From contig CM049317.1 in the NCBI GenBank assembly GCA_026874595.1, forward strand, positions 49,066,401-49,130,400: a stretch of 64,000 nt of DNA, written 5' to 3'. The first letter of the stretch is position 1; each line of letters begins with the position of its first letter. The notes below the pieces were generated by a model. It saw nothing but the letters and a program-made list of their open reading frames with translations, made no database searches and was not told where the DNA came from. A program made the position numbers and the translations under genes. Source of the stretch: Sipunculus nudus (Eukaryota > Annelida > Sipuncula > Golfingiida > Sipunculidae). Below are positions 1-13,562 of this stretch, one piece after another.

Positions 1-295
1 ACGGAGCAAATTAAATCAATGTTGAACAAAAACGTGTAAGTACTGGATACGTTTCTGATATTGCATATAACGCTTATCATGTCACCTTTTATGTACGTAT
101 GCCTTGTTACTGCATGAAAAACATAAAATGACGGATATTAATTAACAGGTCAAAGGTGACAACCCAGGTGCTATGCTCCGAGAAGGATTACAAGTTGGCG
201 CGCTCCTCTCTGACCGATACAGACACAGGGTGCACACAATGTATGCATATCACATCAAATATGAAACAAACTAAACTAACGGCAGTGCACCCGGT

Positions 296-297
<2 letters not shown>

Positions 298-351
<54 letters not shown>
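298..351. repeat. (AT)n microsatellite
   Basis: A pure AT dinucleotide run of about 54 bp upstream of the first recognisable exon. The open reading frame through it, ending in alternating Tyr-Ile, is an artefact of the repeat. Confidence 0.95.
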
Positions 352-355
<4 letters not shown>

Positions 356-416
356 AATATGATGCTTTATGTCTGAGTATCGTTTACTGAACGCTCCTTG
401 AAATGTTAACACAGGT

Positions 417-583
417 CATATTACGTGGACGCAGCATCTCTGAGGGCAATGCATCACGCTGGTGTTGCCTCGTCTCCTCCCTCCACACCCTCTGGCCAGC
501 CGCCTCCATATCCATCCAAGTCAGATATTGCAAGTACTGCATCCTGCTCAACCATGTTCGACTCCTGCCTAGAATGTGGACAG
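417..583 (+). CDS. penultimate exon of a gene truncated at the window's left edge
   Basis: The segment follows a good acceptor (ttaacacag) and reads in one frame from HYVDAASLRAMHHAG to FDSCLECGQ. It needs one base from an upstream exon that is not in the window. At the end (ggacag/gtcttc) the frame is phase 0, matching the next exon at 1551. The protein is rich in Pro and Ser and has a PPPY motif (QPPPYPS), the kind of short peptide that binds WW domains, plus a CLEC cysteine pair. Composition suggests a cytoplasmic tail or an unstructured region. No family is recognised. The donor is weak after its first two bases, so the 3' edge is less certain than the frame. Confidence 0.6.
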
Positions 584-1550
584 GTCTTCATATTATTCTT
601 TCTCTGTATAATACAAACAATATATCTGAGTATAAATTTAGTTGAATGGGGAAATGTTGCGCTCGTATCCGCAATGTATGGCTATATAACAACATTTCAT
701 CGTTTTATTTAAGATTCACAAGACAGCAAATTTATCTAGGCTTGTAAGATTTAACTATTTTAGTGTCTAATATTTTTTTTCCTGCTGAAGATAATAGCGT
801 AAGAATCACATTATGTTAATTGTTTATTTTTGTCATTCATTATGCCCAAAAGACATTGTTGCAATTACATTTAATCATTATCCACGTGGATGATAAAAAG
901 ACCACATGCATGCCCTGAGGAAACATCTTATTTATTTGCCGAGACTATTATTTTTTTCAAAGACCAACAGTAATAAAGCTTTCCATTTCGCATTTTGAAA
1001 CAAAAAATCTTTTTTTTCAAGCGAGTTTTGTTTTCTTAATATTTGTCTTCATTAAACAATGACAGGCCAAATTAGTTAACATTTATATGGCAAACTATTT
1101 AACAAAGTAAAAGAAAATGTGAACGAAAAAAGGATATAAAAGTACAATAGTAAAGGCCAGGTTATAGTTGTATGTAAATGTAAAATGATGTTATTTTTAA
1201 ATGCACTCGTGTTTTCATATATGAGATATATCGTATTTTTGGTAAAAATTAATGTTTTGCTAAAAATTAACATTCACAAACCAACAACAAACAGTTCAAC
1301 GGAGTTTATTCTTAGGATTAAGTAGTATGTATATATCTTTTGGAGATTAAATTGATTTTGTAAAGGAATTGAAGCAAGGTAGTTTGAGAATACGAGAGAT
1401 ACCACCCTATGATTTAGTGCATTTTACTGTTAATTCCAATATGAAAAATACCTAACTTGCATACTTTCTTAAATATGTAAGATGTGTTTTCACTCTTCCC
1501 ACCATCGTATATGAATGACATTATAAATTGGTATTGCTATTGGTTTCCAG

Positions 1551-1892
1551 AACGATGACAACGACAGCATTCACTATGACAACATGGTGATCGGTGATGT
1601 AACACGCTGTAAGTCATGTGGCCGTCCAGTGGCCCAGGATAGACCACCACCACGTATTCCAAGGCGTGTCGGAAACCCCTACATTACGGGTTTACAAACA
1701 AGAACCCTGCCTTTACCAGGTGCTGAAGAGGACTATGAAAATTCATTCGGTTACGGCAAAATGGCCCACGAAAGTGGTAACCATGGAGAACCTGGAAGTG
1801 TTGACCAAATTCGTCAAATAACTCTTACTGAACGTAGAAGGGCCAGCACGAGCAATGCTATTTTAACAGCAACCTGGTCAGATAGTGAATAG
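1551..1892 (+). CDS. terminal exon of the same truncated gene (Pro-rich, Tyr-containing tail)
   Basis: After the acceptor ggtttccag the frame runs 113 codons to TAG, beginning NDDNDSIHYDNMVIGD. It is phase 0, so it joins the exon ending at 583 without a shift. Visible pieces are YDNM, a second cysteine pair (CKSC), a Pro/Arg stretch (RPPPRIPRRVGNPY) that could bind SH3 domains, EEDYENSF, and a basic stretch (TERRRAS) near the C-terminus. No membrane segment occurs in these two exons. A signalling-receptor tail is a reasonable inference given the receptor gene downstream, but the ectodomain lies outside the window. An AATAAA at 2469 could be its polyadenylation signal. Confidence 0.65.
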   Translation, partial: NDDNDSIHYDNMVIGDVTRCKSCGRPVAQDRPPPRIPRRVGNPYITGLQTRTLPLPGAEEDYENSFGYGKMAHESGNHGEPGSVDQIRQITLTERRRASTSNAILTATWSDSE

Positions 1893-3054
1893 AGATAGTA
1901 GAGAAAACTTTTCTGAAGAAACGAAGATGTTGTACATATGACAAGCTCTTAAATTTGTCAAGATACCCTATCTAGTAAACCGACAAGATTTAAAAAAAAG
2001 CATGGATTTTAGACAGCCTATATAATTATGATCTACATGATCGACATTTTTTTCTTTATGCATTTCAGGAATTGGCTGAACGGAGCTTTACGTGTTGCAT
2101 TGATGTTACCTCACCCTTTCAAGTTTATGAGAAATGTAATATTAAATTAAATAAGCCCACAAGGAAGTGACTATAAGGTTGAGAGGAAATTCTTGTAACA
2201 TGGTATAAATGTTCCATAAATCACCAACCATGTTTTGTGTTGTAATATATTTTCCTCAAAGCAAATTTAAACATGAATCATGCAACTCTAAGGCGGCATA
2301 TGAATAAATTATATCTGAAAAAAAGTAACTGTTATAGTGATAATCGCTAATATCATCTACTTTTTTGAATGACATGGCCAGTAGTGTATCCTGTGATTTT
2401 CATATTATAGATAAAAGGCGACATTTCATTTTTGAAATTTCCATATTTTTATCTTACCATTATATGGAAATAAAATTTAAACCCTTGAAAAAATAAGCAA
2501 TTTCTTAAATCCATTTTTATGTGATTTTAATTTTACAGTAATGATGAAAAACGCAGACAGCCGTACAGAAAGAAATATAATATATTATTAAGTTTCATGT
2601 AAGGTACACGCTTAATAGTTAGGCAAAACTAGGAATGCCCGTATGTATATGTACCCTAAGATTCTTTTAGATAATAAACATAAACCTTTTTTTATAGCCT
2701 TGGTGTGGGAATAACATGTAAACTCTCTCTGGCCAATATATACAAAGTACTGTTTTTGGCAATTTTCTAGAGGAATCAAACAAGTGAATTATGGGCAAAT
2801 GAATAAAATTATCGCCAGGACTATGAAAACATTTTACAGCTCCTGCTCCGACGTTGTTGTTTCCCTTGATAATCAGCAAAATGAACATCCTGGTGAGAGC
2901 CGCTAGGCACGTTCACTGAATACACATCTCAATAAATTACCAGTATTAAGGAAGCATGATGAACACGTGTGCCCAAGACAGTTTCTTTTACAAAACGCAC
3001 CAGGCACCGAATAATAAGTTTTTGTGTTCTACTGGACAAGCAAGCACAGGCAAC
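1893..3054. other. 3' flank with no gene seen
   Basis: AT-rich sequence after the stop at 1892. Apart from AATAAA at 2469-2474 it holds no coding exon, RNA gene or clear repeat. Confidence 0.5.
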
Positions 3055-3139
3055 ATGAATATTTGCACATTTATTGTTCTGCTCTGTGTTGTCGAATGCT
3101 CAATGTTTGGTGGCGCCCGTTCTGTAACTAACAGTAATG
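3055..3139 (+). CDS. candidate signal-peptide first exon
   Basis: ATG opens a 28-codon stretch whose start is a classical signal peptide (MNICTFIVLLCVVECS), followed by FGGARSVTNSN and the donor aatg/gtatga. It leaves one base, so it is phase 1. The signal-peptide exon of the lectin receptor at 32203 also ends in phase 1. No phase-1 partner exon was found before 4166, so this may be a stranded exon of a receptor gene or a chance ORF. Confidence 0.4.
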
Positions 3140-4165
3140 GTATGAATATGTGTGCATGTAACATATATATATAATAGTGACCATGAATTCATAATTTTAT
3201 TTATTCTCAATGTATTAAATAAAGTATTGTTAGCCTGCTGTTGTGATACTTCATTATCACCTGAATGATCAGATCGGTTGATTATTAACGATGTATAATA
3301 AGATACTAATGCTCGGTACCACAAAACATCTCCTGCTGACATTTTTATAAAGCCATTACTTTCCAAAGGACTTAGGCTTATTTGACTTTTACCTGGATAC
3401 ATATATTGATAGTGAAGAAATAGTTTCATTACTATCGAGAATTACACAATGTTGTGAGTTGTTCGAAACGCCTATAACCAGTAAAGTAATACTTTTGTGC
3501 AGTCGATTTGTCGTGTAAGATATTAAGATATTTAACTAACATGCGGTCAAATACGTCAAACGTAAATCGTAATTTAGTTACGAATTTAGAAAAGGCACGA
3601 ATCTGACCTATCAAGAGACTGAGGCCCATCATCGTAAAATGAACAAAACCCTCCCGAATTTCCAAAACGATTATGATACTAAGGATGCCAGACGTTTTCT
3701 CAACCATAGTAGATTATCCCGCATCTGGCTTGGGAGTCCAGAGAGGTTAACAGTGAGCCAAGGTCTAAGTCTGACGACGGATCCGCCAGGAATACATTTG
3801 TTAAGAAAAAAGAGGAAAAATATAAGATTTCTTACAAACACGTATACTAGCTCATTCCAAGGCTTCAGGGGCATAATCAATCTTTTGCAAACGATAGATG
3901 TTTTATTCCGCATACTAATCCAATTTAACATAAACATATTTTTCCCGCGTATTTGGCGCATATTGGTTTAAAATAAATAGTTGCACTTGCAAGGCGTTAA
4001 GTGAATAACACTAATTCTCAAAGCGTTAATACTTGGTTAAATTTGTAAAACTAGTACTGTCTCTCTGTCATGATTTTTTTTTACGAAATTACTAATGTGG
4101 ACAATTCGTAATATTTATGACATAATAAGAAAAATTCATTTATGGGTTTATATTTTCCCTGTTAG

Positions 4166-4322
4166 AAGAAGCAATAATATAAACCTGAGTCCACGACCAC
4201 CTTGTTACGCTCTGCATAGCGGACACACTTTCTTCGGTTCATCTTTTGCAACCAGCACCTCCAGCTCTTTCCAGTCCGAATCTATTGACACCAACAGGAG
4301 CGTCTGCTCCACTTGCAGATAG
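4166..4322 (+). CDS. candidate terminal exon, receptor-tail-like
   Basis: After the acceptor ccctgttag only one frame is open. It starts RRSNNINLSPRPPCYALHSG and ends NRSVCSTCR followed by TAG. The TAG lies directly against a donor-like gtgagg. The basic start, Pro/Ser/Thr richness and CxxC ending resemble the tail exons at 417-1892. The start needs two bases from a previous exon, which does not match the phase-1 donor at 3139. If both belong to one gene, at least one exon lies between them that I could not find. Confidence 0.4.
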
Positions 4323-4616
4323 GTGAGGCAAACATACATACCATGTCTATATATGCATGACTATTTATAAAGATTTGTTAGTTACATATATGAAGGTTTG
4401 CATTTCATTAATATCTCGTATCGTTAGCAAACCAGTTTTGTTTAGAATTGTAAGAATTTAGAATTTAATTAGAATTTCTATAAACGACCAAAATGTTCCT
4501 GAATTAGGATTATCTATCTTCCACGAGATCGTATATTGTTTCCAAAAGACAATTGTTGTAATGGGCCTGTTACATGTGCTCATTTATCACGGTGTCACAA
4601 TTACCCATGTGTTATA

Positions 4617-4618
<2 letters not shown>

Positions 4619-4656
<38 letters not shown>
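4619..4656. repeat. (AT)n microsatellite
   Basis: A 38-bp AT run with no coding sequence on either side. Confidence 0.95.
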
Positions 4657-4658
<2 letters not shown>

Positions 4659-4884
4659 GCCTGTAGGAAACATTTGGTCACCTTACTTTGTGCAAAGTGA
4701 AAATATTATATCGGTATTATGCTTTATATCGTTATTATTGTTGTGGTACTTTAGGTATTTATTTCAATACCACCTTGCCAGAAAAAAAATGAAATTTCTC
4801 AGTTTAAAGCATATTAATTGCTTGCCGGAAATATCTGATTTCGAGGTATCGCTTATTGATAGCCTAGACTCCACAAGTATGCAG

Positions 4885-6420
4885 GAATCATTTTGAAACT
4901 GATATATCTTATGTCTGACATTAATATCTAGAAACTAATTTTTTTTTTCGGATATAGCTGCTAGGGGGCGCTGCACTTGAACCTCCCGAACATATCATTT
5001 ATTAGACATGTCTGCAAAACTTTAAACCTCAGTTAAAGAAACTATAGCTTGGCTTCTTCCTCTGGGTCTTTTCCATAACCTGGGAAAGTCATCTAGTCCT
5101 AATTTTGTGTCCATTTGTCAGTATGTCTGTCTGTTTGTCTGTTGTCCTAAAATTCGCCTGTATAGCATTCTACAGGACACAGTTTGGAAGGAATCCTTCT
5201 GAAAATGGTACGTGTTATGTCTTTCACTAATATCTCGAAACAGTGTTTTTCGTTTTCCGAATTTGGCCGCTAGGGGGCGCTGCACATGACCCTCCTTAGC
5301 ATATCATCTTTTTATCCCTTTCTCCAATAACTATAATTCTTAATTACAGAAACTATGGCTTATTTTCCTCCTCCGGGTCTTCTTCATAAATTGGTTAAGT
5401 CATCTTGTCTCAGGCTTGTGTCACCTTGTCAGTATGTCTGTCTTGTTGTCAGTTGTACTCAAATTCGCCTGCTTGCTGGTTATTGTGTCTTACATATAGC
5501 ATTCTACAGGGCACGGATTTGAAGAATTCCTTTTGAAACTGGTACATCTTATGTCCTACGGTAATATCTCAAAAGCAATTTTTCATTTTCCGGATATGGC
5601 CGCTAGGGGGCGCTGTTGTCAGCGAATTTTAACATAACATGTTCGGCCATATCTCCAAAACTATAAATCTTGATTACATAAATTATAGCAATTTTCCTCC
5701 ACTTGTAATTTTCTATATATTGGTTAAGTCATCTGGACTCAACCTTGGGTCACTTTGTCAGTATGTCTGTCTGTTTGTCAGTTGTCCTCGAAGTTCGCCT
5801 GCTTGCTGGTGCTTGCATGTTACATATAGCAATCTACAAGACTCTGTTTTGCGGGAATCCTTCTGAAACTGGTACATCTTATGTCTTGCTGCAGTATCTA
5901 GAATGTGATTATTCAATTTCTGGATATGGCCGCTAGGGGGCACTGCAGTACAACCATTTCATTATATAATTTTTTTCGCCATATTTCCAAAACTAAAGAT
6001 TTTTATTTGATAAATTATAGCTTATTTACTTCCCCTGGGTCTTCCCCATATTCTGGTTAAGTCATCTTGTATCAATCTTGTGGCACCTTGTCAGTATGTC
6101 TCTCTGTTTGTCAGTTGTCCTCAATTTGCCCTGCTTCCCGGTGATTACATCTTACATATAGCAATCTACAAGGCACAGTTTTTCATAAATCCTTTTGAAA
6201 CTGGTACATCTTATGTCTTGCAATAATATCTAAATAGTTATTTTCATTTTCTGGGTATGGTTGCTAGGGGGCACAGCAGACGAACCACTTAAATATATCA
6301 ATTTTGGCCTATTGTTGGTCAGACTGCTTAATTGTAGCTTGTTTTCTTCCACCTCTTCACTGCTCGTTCACTTTGTTTCCACATCATTTCTGGCAAGCGC
6401 TCGACCTATGGTCGTCTAGT
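4885..6420 (+). repeat. tandem satellite, five units of about 309-333 bp
   Basis: Five degenerate head-to-tail units. Each shares 'gaaactggtacatcttatgtc', a run of T, the core 'ggccgctagggggcgctg', a stretch ending in 'aactata', 'cttcctcctgggtctt', 'ggttaagtcatct', and a 'gtcagtatgtctgtctgtttgtc' block. The core begins at 4958, 5267, 5600, 5930 and 6261, giving periods of 309, 333, 330 and 331 bp. The last unit decays after about 6300. No ORF is conserved between units, so this is non-coding. Confidence 0.9.
4958..6275 (+). promoter_or_regulatory. five CTCF-consensus-like motifs, one per satellite unit
   Basis: The sites are 4958-4972, 5267-5281, 5600-5614, 5930-5944 and 6261-6275. The best form, CCGCTAGGGGGCGCT, matches the published animal CTCF core (CCASYAGRKGGCRSY) at 14 of 15 positions, differing only at position 3. 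Unit 1 starts CTG, unit 4 has CACT, and unit 5 is the weakest (TTG start and CACA end). All point the same way. CTCF is widely conserved in bilaterians, but binding here is inference. Confidence 0.4.
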
Positions 6421-9400
6421 TTATAAATTCAGTTATCATTTTGTTTGCACATTGGATTTATTATTATCTCGGTCATATAGGTTGTGCAATATTAATCATG
6501 GCTATTTGTATTTTCATCCACGATACTCTTCTCAACCTTATAGAAATAAAAAAAAAATGAGCAAGATATGTCTAACTTTCAAGCTTTAAAGCAGACCTAT
6601 ATTCGAAATGGATCGAATATTTTCCTATAAATATTTGATATTCTTATTAATATAGAAAGGATTCGTTTAAAATTACTTTATATCGGCACTCGTATTTTGG
6701 GGGAATATAGAGATTCAAATTAACTGTGTCTTACTTATATACTAAGAAATCATTTACACTATAAAAGGGGATGTACCCTCAGAAACCCTTCCCTCACACT
6801 CACTTCCAAAAATGAGCCGTTAAGTCTAAGTGAATGAATATTAGATCGCTGTGCATTTGCTTAGTGATCCGGATACAGTTGTTGATTCAGAATCTGCATA
6901 TATACAGATCATGTTTTAGTTTTATCTGGTGCTGACACCTTGTAGAATATCTTGATATTTTTTTATAACCTCCCCCCCCCCGAAAAAAATGGAGTCGTAT
7001 TTACTCTCTTAAGTGCGTTTTCATTAAATAGTTTTGTCTTATTCTAGCACGGCAGAATCCGATTATTAATGGCTGCCAGGATACCCTTTTTCCAACAGCT
7101 GATTTCATCTAGTCCCGTGACAAAGCAACGGAATTTTGTTATTTTTACATATGTTTTAGCCTCTGACTTTGCGTTTCTGATCATAATTTAATATATGCAT
7201 AACATCTTATTCTACAATATTCTTACTCATGGGATGTAAGATAAATGTTAATAAGCACCAAGGAAACTGGCAGTAATATATTCTCTTATCGCCTAAAACC
7301 ATATTCTCCATGGTTTTGTTGCGTTTCAACATCATAGTTTAATCTAACATAAACGGAAATGACCTGACAACTAACTTTGCCCAACTCCCATTAACCTATA
7401 TTTATGGACAAGGAAATTTTAAATCACATTAGCGAATTATGGGTTGGGTTATTGTCAACAGACGGCTGATTTAAACTTTTATATGTATACACTTTTTCGG
7501 TACAGCTTTTCTGTATGGACATTATTGAGTGTAATAAAAGGAAGCAAAGATAGCAGTTCAAAAAGGCATGATTTTTTTTTTTCTATTGCATTCTAACTCA
7601 TATTCATGTGCGAATATGAAGCATATTAGTACGTACCCATGATACAACATAAACTCTTTCTTTCTTTCCTGGTTCTTACTGACAAATGATGATCTAGTGA
7701 CTGAGTGAGTCAGTGCGTCTGAGTTAGTGCAATGACCAGACAGTACGTGAAAAGTGACATCATATAAAGTCCGATAGCATATGCATACCTTAAATACACA
7801 TGACTCAAGCTGTGGTTTCCATGAAACGTTTTGCACAATCTGTTGTCATGTTAGCTTTGAACATTCCATGTCCAATTAGTATTATTGTCCTGCTGCGGTA
7901 AGACTGCTGATCTTCTGGAATACTTAAACCGGTTTAATTGCTCCTTAATGCAGAAAATATCGGCCACCATGATCTAAATTGGTGTCTCCTTAGAAATATA
8001 ATCAAATCCTTACGGGAATCTCCAACTCTGTGTCTAAAAGCAACGATTCATATTATTTTGACATTGATGAACCAATATTCCACTAAAATGTACAATACAA
8101 TGCGTAAAAAAATAATACTTTTTACGACTGCCACCAGCCTTCTGCAGCTGGTTTCAAGGCTACTCAAGATCAATTAGTATTCTTAATTCAAGGGAATAAT
8201 CTGTTGTTATGGAGAAATAAATCATAAATAATTTAAATCAATAGTTAGATGGTTTATATAAATTCGATAATGGGTCATCATGATTTTCTTTCAGCAAACC
8301 ATTCTATTTCGCCTTGCTTCAGAAATGTATGTGTTTACAGGTTACGCTCTATCATTATTAAAAGACTCAGGGTAACCGCTCGCTTCTATGAATGGTCTTT
8401 GTAACGCCCTAGTGCCTGCTCTTTGCGCTTTAAATCTACAGGATTTTTGTGCACGAGGTACACGAGTCAATGTTGACATAAAACATTACCATGTAACCAC
8501 AGATTGTTGACAGAACCCTCGTTGTTAGTAGTGAGAGCACATGGAGCAAAGCAATCTATTGTCATCTACAACAATCTACATCATTATTGGGTATTTTCCC
8601 ATTATGACCAGGCGGCCATTGTGGCGCTCCTCACCATTTTATAAGCATGTGGATATACACAAAAGGCACAACCTGTACACCATCAATTTCTTGCTTATTT
8701 TTATAAAAAGTTTAGGGATTATTGTATTGAACATACCTCAGTTATCGGATTGGGTCGTTTTAATATGATTTGCTCTTCAGCATCGAATGATCGACACAAT
8801 ACAAATGGTGCCAGTATTTTTTTCAAGATCCGAAGATAAATGAAACAATTCCCTTTGTTCTAAATCAGTCACCGTACAATTCAGATTATTACAGAGAGTA
8901 GCAAGGACCAGTTGAACACTGCAGTGCCTTATTAGTAATTTGATAAAAATAGATCAATTTTAGGAAAGATTGGAACAAAGTGGAAATTGATATTTTGTCT
9001 TAGTCATATATATCGTCAAATAACATTTGATTATATATAATTTTAAACCGCATCACCAGTTTGAAATCCCATTTACTAACCCACTTTGTACAAGATGGAT
9101 CAATTTACACCAGTGTCTTATCTTTCCTTTGGTACTTCGTTAACCTTCATTACATATTTCAATTCAAATTGCATAGTATATAAAATATATAATCAATAGA
9201 TAAACAACAACTTTTATTTTATTAACCAAATAAAAATTGTTGCTTAACTTCTTCTTGTTTTTACTCTTTGAAACATCTGGAGAACACATGTATCTGTCAT
9301 CATTTGCCTTCCCTCTCACTTTAACATATTTATTGTTACACAGATGCTGGGAACATATTTCAACAACTCCTTTTTGACTTCTTTATGCTTAGGTAAAGCA

Positions 9401-10288
9401 TATGCATGACTTGAAACAATTACACCAACATGTAGGCACTCTTCCTTTTAGTAAACAGTGATCGAAATTTGTAAACAATATTAACGGTGCCACCATAGCT
9501 CTGAAATGCAAGTTTAATATTCCAGCTAATTATGTCTCTTCAAACTACTAATAAATCAAATATTCATTCTTTATAAGGTAGTTTAGGTAATTTTAAACGT
9601 TAGATGATGGATGTGAAATAATATGTTACATCTAAGTCACGAGAATAAGAAAGTTAGTTCATTTACCTTGTCTGTATTTTAAATGTAGCTGACTCACTAT
9701 TAGATATTACATTTTCTCCATCGCTGACATAGATATATCTTTTATTATTTCTATTTTATAAACTGAAAAAAAGCAAATTAAGAGTAGTATCTGAACAAAA
9801 AGAAAAATTATGCGTAGTCTATTGGAAACTGATTCAATCCAAGGATACACAATGTTATATTACGATACCCCTAATAACAAGGTAGATAAACCAATTCAAT
9901 GATCTGTTATACTTTCTCGTTTTAACTTATATATATGATATACGGTTTAACTTATATATAGAATATACGGTTATGAAATTTGGGAAATTTACGCAATGCC
10001 CTCATATAATATGCAAACTTAAATATAACACCATAATAGCTCATGATTAATAAACATTGACTGTAATTAAAGAAAACATTGTTCAACTTAACCATGACTT
10101 TATAAGTGAATTTTCGCCAGCTGTAGGAGATATTACCCTTAATTATTACAGCAGCTTTAAGTTTATATATATATATGCCGTTATTTCATATATATACGTA
10201 TGTACACACATACATATACATTTATATGTAAACATATACATTTATATACATGTATATACATGCATATATGCACATTCAAACACTCATT

Positions 10289-10336
<48 letters not shown>

Positions 10337-13300
10337 AACAACAATTTATCACTTAAAACGCGTACACTGCAGAATACTTATCCATGTTAACTTATGTAAC
10401 GCCACTTAACTTTTTCTACTGTATATAAATAACATAGAATGAAAGTTTTTCTCCAGATTTTTAATTATGATTGCATATTTCATTAGCCAGGGAAAGTTGT
10501 ATGACATTTAAGGGTAAGTTGTATTGTGTTTTTAAGGAGCAGAAAATTAATATATTTTTACGTGTTTATCACATCAGATTATAATAATGTTTGCTACCTT
10601 TGTAGTGCTCCAAAAACGGCACTGTTTGTGTGTTGTGCTCTAACGTCGTACGTTTCACTGCGTTTGTGGTGCTCTAACAGGGGCACTGTTCACTATGATT
10701 TAGGTGTTCTAAAAGTGACAATATTGACACGGTGCCTCGCGTACATCGTACTTACAACTAATTTATCCTATATACCTAGAGGTAATAATCAGTAGTATAT
10801 GGAGAAACATTTGCTGCCCCTTATTACATAATCGTCAAAAGTAATGCACAGACAATTTTAAATATGTTGATCCACGAAGAACCTAAATAAGATAACATAA
10901 CTTCAACGGGCCCTAGTTTACAAGAGTTTACATGAATTCAATACTGGTCGAGGAGGTAAAGTCAGAACAACTTCCGGGTAACTTTAGCCCAAAACGCTTG
11001 AAACTTAAATATAAGGGAACTCCCGCTGGGGATCTGTTACTGCCGGAACCTGGAGACAAGTGTGTCTGTGCCATTTTTTTTCGGACAATTACCCACAACC
11101 CTCCTGAAAGTACTGAATATTTATAATAATGCAGGAATAAATGAAGGGTTGACAATACATATAACTCCCACTAGCTGCAAATAGGTTTTGGATATTTATA
11201 TATATATACAACCCCGAAGTTATGTGTTTTGCCGACCATTGCTACACAATACGTGAGAAACAAAAATAAGTACTCACATGCCTATATATAATTTGTTTCT
11301 TTCCATTTTTCGTTATAACCACTATTACAATAACGACTGATGTAACAACAACGGTATCCCAGAATGTGATATGACGTTTAAGATTTGGCGATATATCAGT
11401 TTATGAGTCGAATAGGCGAAATATTAACCATAAAAAAATCATTATAGTACAGTAATTGTAGTAATTAGTAATTACTGTAACAGTAATATGTAAATATTTC
11501 AATTGTAAGATATGATTAATGCATCACTGTTTATGTCTTAACCATGGTTATACTATAAGGACAATATAAAAGGATTAAATACCCAGTTCGTGGTATTTGG
11601 GTTAATTAAAGGTAGCTGTCTTTACGCTCATCATTTGTAAGGAGTGTCCTGTGAGGTTTCCTAGGAATATCATGTCTATATCTTCCATACGTTTTAAAAT
11701 ATAAAATTCTATAATCATGTATTAGTATGGAGCCAACGTATTTAGGGTACATCGTGAAGTCATCAGTAATAAGCTTACTTCTGTAATATTTTCTATCTTC
11801 TTAAATTTATAGAAGCGTACACTTGCATCTCTGTAACCTGAAGAGATCCATAGACCTCAAAGTTTAACTACGTATGGCCGATGTTGGCCAATATGGTGCT
11901 GCTATTGTATTCAACAATACAAGATGACCTATGACTGACCACGCGATCACTGGTGACGATTGAGTGGCGCCTTATCGTGTGACGGTCCTTCCCAAAATAT
12001 TTGATGGTGGGAAAAATTTCCGTCAATCCTTCATGCAAGCTTTTTTTTCTAGTATTTTGGGGGGGACTCTGACAGGTCGGTCAAACTTCTAAAATCTTCT
12101 AATTCAATGACATAAACTTCTCTTTTACCTAATTTATCCCTTTAAAAGAGCTGAACTTACTCTAGCTGATATTTTGTTATCATTACAGAACAATCCTAGG
12201 AACCACGGCAAGTCTACAGAATTGACACACGAGGTATACCTTACCAAATAATTAATTATTATATCTGTATGGTGGACAAATATATTGAGTGGAGGAAAAA
12301 AAGGCGTGTTATTATATCTGTTATAAATGTATCGCTGGCAACTAATTGGGGAACATTTATTTAAACTAACCCTCTTTGTATTTCTGCACATAGAAATTGC
12401 AAACACGTGTTTATTTTTTTGTCTTAATATTAAGGTCGTTTTCAATTAAACATTTATTCAATGGTACTATTTTTGTTCGAATACTTAGAAACGGATATAC
12501 CAGATCCACTATTATCAGCCACGGTCTTTACCCTTGAGGATATGCCTGCATGAGTATATGACCGAGGTATTGGACAAGATTATATCTGTTCACACTTTTC
12601 TTTTACAATTCAGTTAAAATTACATTGGTGGCTACTGTCAAAGAGGCTCATGAGCCGAGTAAAGGCATCCTTATATATGAAATAAATATGGACGGAGACG
12701 AAAATGAGCTAACAGGGACCATGCCTACTTAAAAAGGATATTGAATGATATTCTCACTGCAGACACAAAAAAAAACAATGTTAACCTTGTTTTTTTTTGT
12801 TTACCGTTTAATTGTATAATGTTTAATTGAGATTGTACATCTTTGTGTGTCTTTTTTATTCTCAAAAACAATTTCAATGACCTGTGACAGGTTTATCAGT
12901 GTCATATAACAAATAGTAGGTTTTGTCAATGCCGAGAACCTTTCCACACGAAAGGCCCAATTGGTCATAGATGAACGGTCTTCACAAAACCCTGCACACA
13001 ACATATAAAAACTCCATTAAAGGTTCTGAGGAGAACCATGCGCTCCGGAATCTGTAACTGGCTTCATTCCTTTAACGGCCACTAAGGGCAATACAAATTT
13101 GTGACTTTTACAGTCTGCTTATTGATATACCTCATGTGGGACCTGTAAGCTTTTAACAGATCAAATGTAAAGCGGAGTCAAAAGTTTTGAATTAAACTCT
13201 TCGGGGAATGAAATGAATTTACTGTCAAAGACTCTTCCTCAATCTCAATCTCAAAGGCCAGCTTAAAACACCAGAGCAAGAATTATATTTTTAGACCAAG

Positions 13301-13562
13301 GTTCAAATAAATTGTACAAACCACCGAAATCGTAAAAGAACGTGGTCCTATTTTTTTTCTTAAATCATCACAAAGTGTGTATTTGCTGCTTTTTTTCTGA
13401 TAATAGTAAGGGCAAGGCAGTCGCAGTCGATGTAATTTCCATCGCAAATTTGTTAAAAAAAAATAACTGTATTTGTCTTAATGTACTAATGTAAAACAAG
13501 TTCTGGTGTCCTTATATTGAGCGTACCGCGCCCCCTATCTTTTTTCTTTGAAACTTTGGCAG
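6421..13562. other. long AT-rich intergenic stretch, no supported gene
   Basis: I found no exon with believable splice borders. Minor items are a poly-C run near 6970, a short tandem duplication of 'tttaacttatatatagaatatacgg' near 9920-9972, short repeats of 'gtgctctaacaggggcactg' near 10604-10720, and a moderately GC-rich patch at 10930-11100 that is open on both strands and may be an old interspersed repeat. The short ORFs elsewhere look like chance. Confidence 0.5.
10292..10334. repeat. (AT)n microsatellite
   Basis: A 43-bp AT run next to a diverged stretch of 'acatatacat' repeats. Confidence 0.95.

Noticed and set aside
10928-11155. Overlapping ORFs on both strands in a GC-richer patch
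   Set aside because: No splice sites or motifs were found. It is probably an old interspersed repeat.
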